From the NCBI GenBank assembly GCA_034420695.1, contig DAOULB010000015.1, forward strand, positions 1-64,000: a DNA stretch of 64,000 nt, given 5' to 3'. Each line of letters starts with the position of its first letter. Position 1 is the first letter of the stretch. The notes under the pieces were generated by a model. That model was not told the DNA's origin and did not search any database. It saw nothing but the letters and a program-made list of their open reading frames with translations. The stretch is from Io17-Chloro-G2 sp034420695 (lineage in GTDB: Bacteria; Chloroflexota; Dehalococcoidia; Lucifugimonadales; UBA3495). Below, in pieces: positions 49,870 through 58,447 of the stretch. The translations under genes were made by a program, and so were the position numbers.

Positions 49870-50657
49870 CAGTCGTCAGGTTCCAATCCGCGGATGGCGC
49901 GTAGAAATGCACCCGGGTCTTGGGCCGCTGATGCATCGGGAATAGACCCGAACTCGGCCCTTGGTAGATTTGGGTTTGGGGTGGTCTCCTCTATGTCAAC
50001 AATTTCGGTGACGTTACGGGGTATGCCGTTAACAAAGTACCGGATTCTACCGGTCACAAGAACCCTTTTTTCAAGGAAACCCGTTACCTGCTCTTTCCAA
50101 TCTGCGGTATTAGGAAAGGAACACCTGACCGGTGCCCTGCTAATTCTGTCCCAGATGGTAAACCTCGGAGACCCATGAAGATTAATGGCCTCCAGGGTTC
50201 CCTCGACAGATCCCAAGTTCCAATATCCCGATGTTAGGATGCGGCTGGCCTTTTCGGAAATGTCTTTCTCTATTGTCGCGGTTTGCATACTATCAACGGA
50301 CACAACGATGGACCTGGCCCGGTCCCTCCCCGCGAACAATCTCCCCATGCGCCTTAGGTCCTCCAACACTTTCTCAGAAAAGTACTCAGGCGGTTGGTCT
50401 GTTCCTTTCGTTACCGTACGAATACCATCAGCAACTGCGGCCATGGATTCTTGGTCGCCCAACACCGGCTGCACGGTAATCGTTGGAGCGCTGGAGTGAA
50501 GTTCTCTTATTAGCCATCGCCTTTTGGCGGTGCCTCGGCGCACCACGTAGTCAACATCGTGCAGCAAACGGCTGATGTCCTCTATAGACCTGACGAATAG
50601 GTCAATTGAGGTACTCTCGCCTTCTGGATTGATAGTGAAGGTCAAATCTTCAGCCAA
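49869..50657 (-). CDS. Unknown protein paired with PIN nuclease
   Basis: About 262 residues, no recognised family, no signal or membrane segment. The N-terminal part (SIDLFVRSIEDISRLLHDVD, VVRRGTAKRRWLIRELHSSA, TITVQPVLGDQESMAAVADG) is alpha/beta. The C-terminal half (GSVEGTLEAINLHGSPRFTI, VTGFLEKRVLVTGRIRYF, NVTEIVDIEET) is beta-rich and OB-like. I favour the TTG at 50657 (AGAGGTG SD, 5-nt spacing) over a GTG at 50690 without SD. The TGATG overlap with the PIN gene suggests a functional pair; a role as PIN antagonist or RNA-binding partner is conjecture. Confidence 0.6.
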   Translation of the reverse strand: MAEDLTFTINPEGESTSIDLFVRSIEDISRLLHDVDYVVRRGTAKRRWLIRELHSSAPTITVQPVLGDQESMAAVADGIRTVTKGTDQPPEYFSEKVLEDLRRMGRLFAGRDRARSIVVSVDSMQTATIEKDISEKASRILTSGYWNLGSVEGTLEAINLHGSPRFTIWDRISRAPVRCSFPNTADWKEQVTGFLEKRVLVTGRIRYFVNGIPRNVTEIVDIEETTPNPNLPRAEFGSIPDASAAQDPGAFLRAIRGLEPDD

Positions 50658-51355
50658 TTCAACACCTCTGCAGCTCCGTTCAAAAGCCACAGAACACCCC
50701 TTCGGAGTGCTGGGTCACCTGTGGAAACGTCATCTGGCAACGCGTACCCTCCAGGAGGGTGGTCAAGAGAACAACGCCCAAGGTGTCGCCATCACCTCAG
50801 ACAAAGGCCCAGCTTGAACAGCTCTTAAGTACGGTTACTCGCCATGTTTCACAGCCTGGCCCCGAGAATATTTAAGCATAGACTGCTCCTAGGCTCTCCG
50901 ATTATATCTAAGAAAGTACTCGTTTACCTGCCATGAGCCGATGTAAAACGGGGGCGGGTAGTAACTACCTGGCTCTGCGTGATTAACCTTTACATCAGCC
51001 CAAAATATTGGTGCAAAGCTCCGTCACGAGACTCTTTGTGACTTTGAAAAATTGTCCCCACGCTCCCTGTGCGCGCTCCGGCTGCCACTGCTTGGGGAAG
51101 CTGCGGCGTCACGAGAATTCTGGAATAAGGCTGGCCCGGCTGCGCCCACGGTGCTTTCCAGCCCGAAGAAGCATGCCGAGGCAAGCGCCAAGCTGAGGAA
51201 GCAGCGCCGGTGTTCAAAGATAGTCTCTCTAATTTTAGTGACACTTGGCGCTTGCCATCCAGGATTGCAGCTCTCTAGCATGAATTTCAGGGCACCCCGC
51301 GGCTCCGAGCCGCGACAACCCAATCCAACCTGCCACTGAGGCAATCAGGAGTCAA
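50658..51355. other. Gene-free stretch between divergent gene pairs
   Basis: About 700 bp with no supported gene. It contains a perfect palindrome ACCCTCCAGGAGGGT (50746-50760) next to a TTGACC on the minus strand (50761-50766), about 90 bp upstream of the PIN operon. There is also a GATGTAAA/TTTACATC inverted repeat (50940-50947, 50989-50996) and a CGCGGCT-CCG-AGCCGCG hairpin (51298-51314) in the leader of the next gene. None has an assigned function. Confidence 0.4.
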
Positions 51356-51865
51356 ATGCCCAAAAACCGCTCCAAGGCCAAGTCTGTCCAACCCGGCCCC
51401 CAACCCGCCAAATCTCCTTTCACTGGCCTCTCTCCGGACACTGAACGAGAGGAAATGAGAGGAAATAAGACCCCAATCAATGAATCGAAGCTTTCCTTTC
51501 GGCAGCAGTCCACTCTCCCAACCATTGCCGCCTCTCCATCCATCGCTGAGGCTGCTCGGCTCTCCGGCGTGGGGGAGAGCACCATCCATCGCTGGATGGA
51601 AGACGAAGATTTCCGGGAGGAATTGACCAACCTCCGCCAAGAGTCCGCCGAACTGGCCCGCCAGGAAATCCAGGGGCTCATGCTCACCGGCCTCTCCATC
51701 ATGGCCGAGGCCATGCAAAGCCCCGATGAGTCCACCCGCATCCGCACCGCTCGCTACGTCCTGTCCTTCGGCGTTCAGATTGGCGAGGCCGAGAAACTCC
51801 GTAGGGAAGTCCGGAAGCTTGAAGACGCCTTCGCCCTGTTGTCCGCCCGAAAGCCCGTTCACTGA
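51356..51865 (+). CDS. HTH protein, terminase-small-subunit-like
   Basis: A 169-residue protein. A basic, Pro/Ser-rich disordered N-terminus (~1-45) precedes a homeodomain-like helix-turn-helix (PSIAEAARLSGVGESTIHRW, ~62-81), then long charged helices (EDFREELTNLRQESAELARQ; EKLRREVRKLEDAFALL, coiled-coil-like). The layout resembles small DNA-binding subunits of phage terminases or Mor/DUF-type regulators, but no phage genes are nearby. A leader hairpin lies 42 bp before the ATG. It is 24 bp upstream of another small gene on the same strand. Confidence 0.6.
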   Translation: MPKNRSKAKSVQPGPQPAKSPFTGLSPDTEREEMRGNKTPINESKLSFRQQSTLPTIAASPSIAEAARLSGVGESTIHRWMEDEDFREELTNLRQESAELARQEIQGLMLTGLSIMAEAMQSPDESTRIRTARYVLSFGVQIGEAEKLRREVRKLEDAFALLSARKPVH

Positions 51866-51889
51866 ATCCTAAAAGGAGAACATCGCACC

Positions 51890-52222
51890 ATGCATCTCAA
51901 TGAAATACGCCGCCGCATCGACGCCCTTCGCAGCAAGCTGGCCTTGGAGTTGGCCGTTATCGAGCTCCACCGACTGGTCTGCGAATTCGCCCTCAAGTGG
52001 GGCATCGCCCTGGCCGGAGACCAGCCCGTCCCCGAACCCCACACCTTCCCCAGCAAGGTCGCCGCCGCCGGCGTCAAGTTGACCTCCCACATGGGCGCCG
52101 TCAAGTACCTGGAGGAGTGCCGGAGCAAGAACACCGCCCCTGAAGCCCAGAAGCTTCTCTACCGGCTGCTCCCCTGCGCCCGGGACTTCCCCTACAACGC
52201 CCTCCTCGCTCTGGACGCCTAG
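51890..52222 (+). CDS. Small helical protein of unknown function
   Basis: A 110-residue, largely helical protein (HLNEIRRRIDALRSKLALEL, VIELHRLVCEFALKWGIALA, AVKYLEECRSKN), no membrane or signal segment, no recognised domain. AAAAGGAGAAC precedes the ATG, and codon use matches its neighbour 51356, so it is probably a real gene in the same transcript. A hairpin with GGTTAGGATGAGG-type sequence follows 32 bp after the stop. Confidence 0.55.
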   Translation: MHLNEIRRRIDALRSKLALELAVIELHRLVCEFALKWGIALAGDQPVPEPHTFPSKVAAAGVKLTSHMGAVKYLEECRSKNTAPEAQKLLYRLLPCARDFPYNALLALDA

Positions 52223-52253
52223 GAAAAGTCCCAACAGAGAAACCGAAAGCCCA

Positions 52254-52272
52254 TTCTCCCTTGGTGGGAGAA
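52254..52272. repeat. Extragenic hairpin (TTCTCCC/GGGAGAA)
   Basis: A 7-bp stem TTCTCCC-TTGGT-GGGAGAA followed by GGTTAGGATGAGGA. This resembles the CTCTCCC...GGGAGAGGGTTAGGGTGAGG extragenic repeat common in many bacterial genomes. It could end the upstream transcript, but no T run follows. Confidence 0.5.
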
Positions 52273-53020
52273 GGTTAGGATGAGGAGAATACCAACCCTC
52301 GCCGCTGCGGCAGGAGCTGTTCAGAGATTCCTTGAAATAGCTGGCTGGCGCCTGGAGGCCGGGTAGGTGCTTGTCTCCCAACCGATGAGTCCTTTCCTCC
52401 TCATGGAAATGTGCTGCCCGTGTTAGCGGAAGACTTGCTGCCAATCTACGGGTCCGCGCTGCTGTTCAGCTCCCCGCCAGAGGGGTATGGACCGGAGTTG
52501 AAGGCCGCTGTGGAATTCCAAGTGCGATTACCTCAGTCCATGCCGGTAATGATCGTTTCTTTAGTGGGTAACCAGCCATTCAGCCGGCTCTCATGGAGCC
52601 TCCCGGAGCGCCGTTCCAGCAACAGAAGAAAGCAGATTCAGGGCCCCCTTTGCCGGCCCACTGGCAGGATCTCGGTCCTTGCCCGGAGGCTTGGCGCTTC
52701 TAACGTGATTTTTTGGTGATGGTAGACCATTGTTGGTCGGCCCAGCAGTCACATGGGACCCTTCACCTTTCCGTCCCCAAGCTGGACGGCCCAAAATGGC
52801 GGAAAATGGTGGGGAAAAAATTCCGGGGCTCGGGCCCTGGCTCTGGTTACTGGCAACGGCGCTGACCTATGCTTGGCCTGCCTGTGGCTTAATGAAAACA
52901 CATTCTCAGGCCGTCGAAGGCCTTCCTGTGCTATGATTGCCCCGCCGCAACCGCCCTCCGGCGGCGCCCGGCTTCACCTTTAACGGCTGGGCCTGAATTT
53001 CTACACGGCAGGGAACCGGT
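52273..53020. other. Gene-free stretch
   Basis: About 750 bp before the deacetylase. An open frame at 52411-52719 has no family features and I do not support it. No tRNA, repeat array or clear promoter seen. Confidence 0.35.
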
Positions 53021-53905
53021 ATGCCGGAGAAGAGAATACGCTGCGCCTTCGGAATCGACCTCGACGCCGTAGCCGGTTGGCTGGGTTCCTACGGCGGCGA
53101 GGACTCCCCCGACGACATCTCCCGTGGGATCTTTGCCGGTGAAGTGGGCACTCCCCGTCTCCTCAAGCTCTTCGATAAACTTGGCCTGAAGACCACTTGG
53201 TTCATACCCGGACACTCCATTGAGACCTTTCCCAAAGAGTCCAAAATGATCGTGGACGCCGGTCACGAGGTCGGCATCCACGGTTACTCCCACGAGAACC
53301 CCATCGCCATGACCCCGGAGCAGGAGGAAGCCGTCCTGCTCAAGTGCATCGACCTCTTGACCGCCCTTTCCGGCAAGGCCCCAGCCGGCTACGTGGCCCC
53401 TTGGTGGGAGTTCAGCCATGTCACCAACGAACTTCTGTTGAAGCACGGCATCAAGTACGACCATAGCCTGATGCACCGGGACTTCGAGTGTTACTACGTC
53501 CGCGTCGGCGACCGCTGGACCAAGATAGACTATTCCGGGTCTGCCGGCTCCTGGATGACCGCCCTGGAGCGGGGCCAAGAGACCGACCTCATCGAAATTC
53601 CCGCCAACTGGTACTTGGACGACCTGCCGCCCATGATGTTCATCAAGAAGTCGCCCAACAGCCACGGCTTCGTCAACCCCAGGGACATTGAGCAAATTTG
53701 GCGCGACCAGTTTGACTACGTTTACCGGGAATACGACGAGGCGGTTTTCCCTATCACCATCCACCCCGATGTAAGCGGGCGCCCCCAAGTGCTGCTGATG
53801 CTGGAGCGGCTTGCCGCCTACCTGCTGTCCCATCCCGGCGTCAGTTTCCACACCTTTGAAGAAATCGCTGACGACTTTGCCCAACGCCATCCCCGCCGGA
53901 AATAG
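53021..53905 (+). CDS. Peptidoglycan/polysaccharide deacetylase (HpPgdA-like)
   Basis: A 294-residue NodB-fold protein lacking a signal peptide. It opens RCAFGIDLDAVAGWLGSYGG, then EDSPDDISRGIFAGEVGTPR, TTWFIPGHSIETF, AGHEVGIHGYSHENP (motif 2 metal His pair), APWWEFS, and a C-terminal FPITIHPDVSGRP. This is the Helicobacter PgdA/cyclic-imidase-like arrangement (DLDAVAGWLGSYGGEDSP), distinct from the PuuE-type enzyme at 32820. HpPgdA deacetylates peptidoglycan, but close relatives act on small cyclic amides, so substrate is open. 76 bp upstream of the GMC oxidoreductase. Confidence 0.88.
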   Translation: MPEKRIRCAFGIDLDAVAGWLGSYGGEDSPDDISRGIFAGEVGTPRLLKLFDKLGLKTTWFIPGHSIETFPKESKMIVDAGHEVGIHGYSHENPIAMTPEQEEAVLLKCIDLLTALSGKAPAGYVAPWWEFSHVTNELLLKHGIKYDHSLMHRDFECYYVRVGDRWTKIDYSGSAGSWMTALERGQETDLIEIPANWYLDDLPPMMFIKKSPNSHGFVNPRDIEQIWRDQFDYVYREYDEAVFPITIHPDVSGRPQVLLMLERLAAYLLSHPGVSFHTFEEIADDFAQRHPRRK

Positions 53906-53981
53906 ACTGGAAGAAATAGGCAGGACTACTTCTTCCAGACCAACGCCGCCGCTTCGGCCCGAGCATAAGAGAGGTGCCAGC

Positions 53982-55529
53982 ATGAAGTACGACTACATCG
54001 TTCTGGGCGCCGGTTCCGCCGGTTCCATAATCGCCACCCGGTTGAGTGAAGATCCCTCCAAGTCTGTGCTGTTGATTGAGGCCGGGCCCGATTACCCCGA
54101 CATCGACCTGCTTCCCGACGAGGTGAAGTACGGCTACGCCACCGCCACCGACATTATGACCAGCGACCACAACTGGCAGTTCATGGGCAAGGGCACCGAC
54201 ACCTCTCCGCCCATGATGGTGCCCCGGGGCAAGGTCACCGGCGGCTCCAGCGCCATCAACGGCCAAGTCTTCCTCCGGGGCGTTCCCGAGGACTACGACT
54301 CTTGGGCTGCCGAAGGCAACGACTTGTGGTCCTTCCCCAACCTCCTCGGCTACCTGCGCATGATCGAGGCCGACACCGACTTTGGCACCGACGACTTTCA
54401 CAACTCCGACGGTCCCATAATTGTCCACCGGTTCAAGCCCGAGACCTGGCGGCCCGACCAGAAGGCCTTCCTTGAAGCCTGCCAAGCCGAGGGGATTCCT
54501 TACAGTGCCGACCACAACCTGCCCGACGCTTCAGGTGTGGGACCGTGCCCCGTCAACAACCCCAACGGCATCCGCTGGAGCACCGCCCTGGGCTACCTGA
54601 ACATGGCAAGGCACCGCCTCAACCTCACAATTCGCCCCAATGCCCTGGTCCACCGGATTCTCTTTGAAGGGAACCGCGCCACCGGTGTGCAGGTGGAGAG
54701 CGGTGGTGAGACCTTCGTGGCCGAAGGCAACGAAATAGTCCTCAGCTCGGGGGCCATCGGTTCCCCCCAGATACTGATGCTCTCGGGCATCGGACCGGCT
54801 GACCAGTTGAGCCCCCTTGGAATCCCCGTTGTGAAAGACCTGCCCGGCGTAGGCCAGAACCTCCGGGACCACCCCATCATTTACGTCACCTTCAAGACCA
54901 AGGAAGGCTATCCCCTCGAAGGCCTCGCCCCCCGGATGCAGATGGCCGCCCGCTTCACTGCCGAAGGGTCCGACCTGCGCAACGACATCCAGTTGCTCAT
55001 GCAGTCCTTTGCCACCGAAAGGGTCAACCGGGGCGGCGACCGCATGGACCCCATCGGAGTCCGCGTCCTGGTGATTCTCAATCTGGCAATGAGCGCCGGA
55101 GAGCTTCGCCTCACTTCCGCCGACCCCGCGGCTCATCCCTACTTGGACTACAAGTACCTCGAGAGTGGGTTCGACCGGAAGCGGCTGCGAGACGCCGTGC
55201 GCCTGTCCGTCCGTCTGGGCGATCACCCGTCATTCAGGGACATAGTCGAGTCTAGAGTCGAGCCCACCGACGAAGAGCTTGCCAGCGACGAAGCCCTCGA
55301 CGAGTACCTGCGGCGGGAGGTCACCACCGGCCAGCACATATCTTGCACTTGCAAAATGGGTCCTGACACCGACCCCATGGCTGTGGTGGACCAGTGGGGC
55401 CGGGTGCACGGCATCGAAGGACTCAGGGTCGCCGACGCCTCCATCATGCCTAACTGCGTGCGCGCCAACACGAACGTCACCACCATGATGATCGGCGAAC
55501 GCATCGCCGAATTCATCCGCCAAGGCTGA
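53982..55529 (+). CDS. GMC-family FAD oxidoreductase
   Basis: A 515-residue flavoprotein oxidising alcohols (choline/glucose/alkanol dehydrogenase-like). Seen: Rossmann FAD motif DYIVLGAGSAGSIIATRLSE at the N-terminus, the GMC signature 1 PRGKVTGGSSAINGQVFLRG, GMC signature 2 GAIGSPQILMLSGIGP, the catalytic His in TGQHISCTCKMG and Asn in RANTNVTTMMIGER. Start ATG 53982 gives direct entry into the Rossmann motif and has AGAGAGGTG upstream; an open frame runs 57 codons further upstream without family similarity. Electron acceptor and substrate unknown. Follows the deacetylase gene on the same strand. Confidence 0.94.
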   Translation: MKYDYIVLGAGSAGSIIATRLSEDPSKSVLLIEAGPDYPDIDLLPDEVKYGYATATDIMTSDHNWQFMGKGTDTSPPMMVPRGKVTGGSSAINGQVFLRGVPEDYDSWAAEGNDLWSFPNLLGYLRMIEADTDFGTDDFHNSDGPIIVHRFKPETWRPDQKAFLEACQAEGIPYSADHNLPDASGVGPCPVNNPNGIRWSTALGYLNMARHRLNLTIRPNALVHRILFEGNRATGVQVESGGETFVAEGNEIVLSSGAIGSPQILMLSGIGPADQLSPLGIPVVKDLPGVGQNLRDHPIIYVTFKTKEGYPLEGLAPRMQMAARFTAEGSDLRNDIQLLMQSFATERVNRGGDRMDPIGVRVLVILNLAMSAGELRLTSADPAAHPYLDYKYLESGFDRKRLRDAVRLSVRLGDHPSFRDIVESRVEPTDEELASDEALDEYLRREVTTGQHISCTCKMGPDTDPMAVVDQWGRVHGIEGLRVADASIMPNCVRANTNVTTMMIGERIAEFIRQG

Positions 55530-55605
55530 CCCGCCATGCCTGCGTCACTCTGTCCCGTCGCCTCTACCCAGCCGGCGGAGTCAGCCGAAATGGACGGCCG
55601 GCGCT

Positions 55606-56271
55606 GTGGCTGACTGGCCCGAAGTGCTGGCCCGGTTTACTGAGTGCCTCGCCGTCCCCGAGGATGAAATAGACCTGTCCCAAGCGGCGTTCCTCATCGC
55701 CGCCACGGAGTACCCCCAACTGGACTTGGCCCAACAATCGGAGGCCTTGGACTCCCTGGCCTTCGGCGCCCGGTCCCGGTTTGACGGGGTCTTGGATGAC
55801 CCGCTGTATTGCCTGAACAGCCTCAGCGAGTACCTGTTCGACGAGTTGGGCTTCCGGGGCAACCAGGACGACTACTACGACCCTCGCAACAGTTTCCTCA
55901 ACGAAGTCCTTAGCCGCAGGCTGGGCATTCCCATCACCCTGGCCTTGGTCTGCATCGAAGTGGGAAAACGCCTCGGCATCCCGATAATCGGCATCGGAAT
56001 GCCCGGCCACTTCCTGGTGCGGCACCGGGACCAGCACGACCACTTCATGGACCCCTTCTACCGGGGAATACTCCTAACCGAGCAGGAGTGCGCCGACCGC
56101 TTGGAGCAGTTGGTGCGGGGTGACTTCGTCTGGGACTCCAAGCTGCTGGACCCTGTTGGCAACCGGGAACTGCTGGCCCGGGTCCTCAGGAACCTGAAGG
56201 GCATCTACCAGCAGTACGCAGACCGTCCCAGGCTGCTCAAAGTCAATGCTATGATGGCGGCCCTTGAGTAG
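55606..56271 (+). CDS. SirB1-like transglutaminase-fold protein
   Basis: A 221-residue SirB1/transglutaminase-like (PF13369-type) protein: LNSLSEYLFDELGFRGNQDDYYDPRNSFLNEVLSRR region, LGIPITLALVCIEVGKRLGI, PIIGIGMPGHFLVRHRD (the conserved GxPGHFLVR) and FMDPFYRGILL, then NLKGIYQQYADRPRLLKVN. The catalytic Cys of transglutaminases is replaced in this region by alanine (ITLALV), as in many SirB1 proteins, so an enzymatic role is doubtful. GTG start after the GMC gene (76-bp gap). Its last 23 bp overlap the tail of the convergent methyltransferase gene. Confidence 0.86.
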   Translation: MADWPEVLARFTECLAVPEDEIDLSQAAFLIAATEYPQLDLAQQSEALDSLAFGARSRFDGVLDDPLYCLNSLSEYLFDELGFRGNQDDYYDPRNSFLNEVLSRRLGIPITLALVCIEVGKRLGIPIIGIGMPGHFLVRHRDQHDHFMDPFYRGILLTEQECADRLEQLVRGDFVWDSKLLDPVGNRELLARVLRNLKGIYQQYADRPRLLKVNAMMAALE

Positions 56272-57031
56272 GCTCGCCCCGGTGGACGCCCCAAAACAGG
56301 TGCTCCCCGCAGCCGTCCCCGTCCCCCGGCAACGGAATTACTCCCGCCTCGAACCCCGCCTCTTCCAGCAGGGCCATCCAAGTCGCTATCGGGAAGAGCC
56401 CGCTGTGGTGAAGGTCTTGTTCCACCCTGCGCTGCCCCTTCTCGACAATCGTGTAGGTGAACAGCGACTCGATAACTGTGTCCGACGGGTCCGGGTCCCT
56501 CAGTTCCTCCTCCACGCTGACCACGGGTCCGACGGCGTCCACGGGAGGCTGCCCCGGCCAGTGCAACACCCGCGGTCTGAAGGTGTCCCTCACCAAGTCC
56601 GGGGCTGCCAGCATCACTCCACCCCGTCGCAGGTGTTCCCTCGCCGTGGCGAACGCCGCCCGCAGGTCTTCTTCGGACAGCATGTAGGAGATGGCGTCGT
56701 GGACCAGCACGGCGTCGAACTTTCGGCCCAACCGTACCGTACGCATGTCGCCCAAGTGGTGCTCAACCCCCGGGTTGAGCTCCTGGGACAACTCCAGCAT
56801 CCGGGGGGACAGGTCCACCGCCTCAGCCTGGAAGTCGTTAGTCAGGTGAGAGAGTAGATGCCCGCCGCCCACCCCCAGTTCCAGGATGCGGTGTCGGCCC
56901 AGCCCGAGCCTGTCTCGCAGTGCCCTCCGCCAGTGCTCGGCCTCCGCCGCGTAGTCCTCCGGAGGGCTGATGGACCGCCATAGGTAGGCCAAGTCGTGGT
57001 ACAGGCGGGGTTGCCCGCAGTTGGAATCCAT
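56249..57031 (-). CDS. Class I SAM-dependent methyltransferase
   Basis: A 260-residue methyltransferase with Rossmann motifs I ILELGVGGGHLLSHL, acidic AVDLSPRMLEL, motif II GDMRTVRLGRKFDAVLVHDA, motif III LRRGGVMLAAPD, and a beta-sheet tail. I use ATG 57031 (CAAGGGTG SD-like) since residues before it are unconserved; an upstream frame would run into the next methyltransferase gene. Substrate unknown. It follows another methyltransferase by 23 bp on the same strand and overlaps the sirB1-like gene tail-to-tail. Confidence 0.88.
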   Translation of the reverse strand: MDSNCGQPRLYHDLAYLWRSISPPEDYAAEAEHWRRALRDRLGLGRHRILELGVGGGHLLSHLTNDFQAEAVDLSPRMLELSQELNPGVEHHLGDMRTVRLGRKFDAVLVHDAISYMLSEEDLRAAFATAREHLRRGGVMLAAPDLVRDTFRPRVLHWPGQPPVDAVGPVVSVEEELRDPDPSDTVIESLFTYTIVEKGQRRVEQDLHHSGLFPIATWMALLEEAGFEAGVIPLPGDGDGCGEHLFWGVHRGEPTQGPPS

Positions 57032-57054
57032 CACCCTTGAATTACGCCAGCCTG

Positions 57055-57747
57055 CTAGGTTCCCTTCCTGGCCCAAAAGGCGCAATGACGCATGGGCTTA
57101 AAGTCATCGAAATAAATAAACCCGCCCAGCTTTTCATTTGCTTCTGCCTCTATTAGAGTGCAGCCGTTCCTTTCAAGGACCTCCAGCAACCAGTGTTCGC
57201 TGTATAGCTGGAAGGCCCTTGACGTGCTTTCTATACCGTAAGCACTGTCGTTCACGGTAACCACTCCCGACCCCACTTTGAATATCAGTTGTAGAACTCC
57301 GCCTTGAGTCAGCCCTCTGATTAGTGCAGGCAGGACGGTGTGTTCAGTTGAGTCCGGGGGCAGGTGTTGGATTACGGAATTGCAGATGATGAAGTCGAAG
57401 GAATCGTCTTCGAAGGGCAGGGGCTCTCTGAGGTCTGTAACTTGAAGCCGCCCGGTTATTTCCGGGTGAAGTTCTTTGGCCAAGCTGATGTTCTCTTCGA
57501 CTGCATCGACGCCGTAGGCCTCGCATCCCCAAGAGTGAAGAATATGAACATCCCGGGCGCCTGCTCCACACCCGGCATCCAGACACCAGCGTCCTGGAGC
57601 CAGTTCCACTACCCTGCGCAGTAGGTCCAAGTCGTTCCTAACGCCCGGATGTGAACTGCCCGTGTACACCGAGTGGGTGAACTCGTGGGACAGTTGCGAA
57701 TAGCGGAGGGCATGCTCTTGGTAGAAGTCAAGGGAATCGAACTTCAT
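57055..57747 (-). CDS. Class I SAM-dependent methyltransferase
   Basis: A ~230-residue methyltransferase: DFYQEHALRYSQLSHEF entry helix, motif I CLDAGCGAGARDVHIL, acidic YGVDAVEENISLA, motif II PFEDDSFDFIICNSVIQHLP, motif III LTQGGVLQLIFKV, and C-terminal LERNGCTLIEAE. The fold resembles small-molecule or tRNA-type methyltransferases; substrate unknown. ATG 57747 is used; an in-frame GTG four codons upstream is the alternative, and neither has a clear SD. Codon use is less GC-rich than its neighbour, so the two methyltransferases may have different histories. Confidence 0.88.
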   Translation of the reverse strand: MKFDSLDFYQEHALRYSQLSHEFTHSVYTGSSHPGVRNDLDLLRRVVELAPGRWCLDAGCGAGARDVHILHSWGCEAYGVDAVEENISLAKELHPEITGRLQVTDLREPLPFEDDSFDFIICNSVIQHLPPDSTEHTVLPALIRGLTQGGVLQLIFKVGSGVVTVNDSAYGIESTSRAFQLYSEHWLLEVLERNGCTLIEAEANEKLGGFIYFDDFKPMRHCAFWARKGT

Positions 57748-57943
57748 ACTGCTTGTCACACTGGGTCAGATTAGACCGAGAGATAACAGCGGTTTTGCGA
57801 TTGCGCAGTTTATGTCTCAGCCCCAACTTCATAAATTGAACGCTTCATGGCCGCTTCATGGCGAGGCTGTGACGACTCCCTCAAACCCACGGCCGGGTCG
57901 CCGTCCGTTGTATTAGCTTGTCAGACCGCTGCTAGTCCCTTGC

Positions 57944-58411
57944 CTAGTCCTCGGCGGCCTCGATTACGCATTCGACGATGACCGCCGCATTGCCCGGAAG
58001 CGAGGCCATTCCCGGCGCCGACCGGCTGTGGCGTCCCTTGTCGCCGTACAGCTCAACGAACAAGTCAGAGGCCCCGTCCATGACTTGGGCTTGCAGGAAG
58101 AAGTTCGGGGCGCTGTTTACGAATCCCACCACCTTTACTATCCGGTCCACCTTGTCCAAGCTCCCCAGTTCCGCTTTCATCCGGGCAAGAAGGTTCAGGG
58201 CGCACCAGCAGGCCGCCGCGTATCCCTGCTCCAGCCGCAGGTCAGTCCCCAACTTGCCGGTGATCAGCGAGCCGTCGGCGCGGCGCGAGCCCACTCCCGC
58301 CATCCAGATGGCTGGCCCGACCCGGTTGACTGGCAGGTAGTTCCCTATCGGGTCCGGTGGCGGCGGCAGAAAGAGTCCCAGGGTGGCCAACCGGTCTTCT
58401 ACATCGTGCAT
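57944..58411 (-). CDS. RidA/YjgF-family protein
   Basis: A 155-residue RidA-superfamily protein: PIGNYLPVNRVGPAIWMAGV, GYAAACWCALNLLARMKAEL, VDRIVKVVGFVNSAPNFF, a GRHSRSAPGMASLPGNAAVI loop with the Arg-containing active-site strand and VECVIEA end. RidA proteins hydrolyse reactive enamine/imine intermediates or belong to related subfamilies; the RSAPG segment matches the RidA-like group of longer, YjgH/TdcF-type sequences. Lies 37 bp downstream of the CinA-like gene on the same strand. Confidence 0.9.
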   Translation of the reverse strand: MHDVEDRLATLGLFLPPPPDPIGNYLPVNRVGPAIWMAGVGSRRADGSLITGKLGTDLRLEQGYAAACWCALNLLARMKAELGSLDKVDRIVKVVGFVNSAPNFFLQAQVMDGASDLFVELYGDKGRHSRSAPGMASLPGNAAVIVECVIEAAED

Positions 58412-58447
58412 AGCCCTATCCTCGCTATCCTCCCAGAGTCTTGCACA

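Noticed and set aside
52411..52719. 102-aa frame in a gene-free stretch
   Set aside because: No SD, no family features, and neighbouring frames are equally open.
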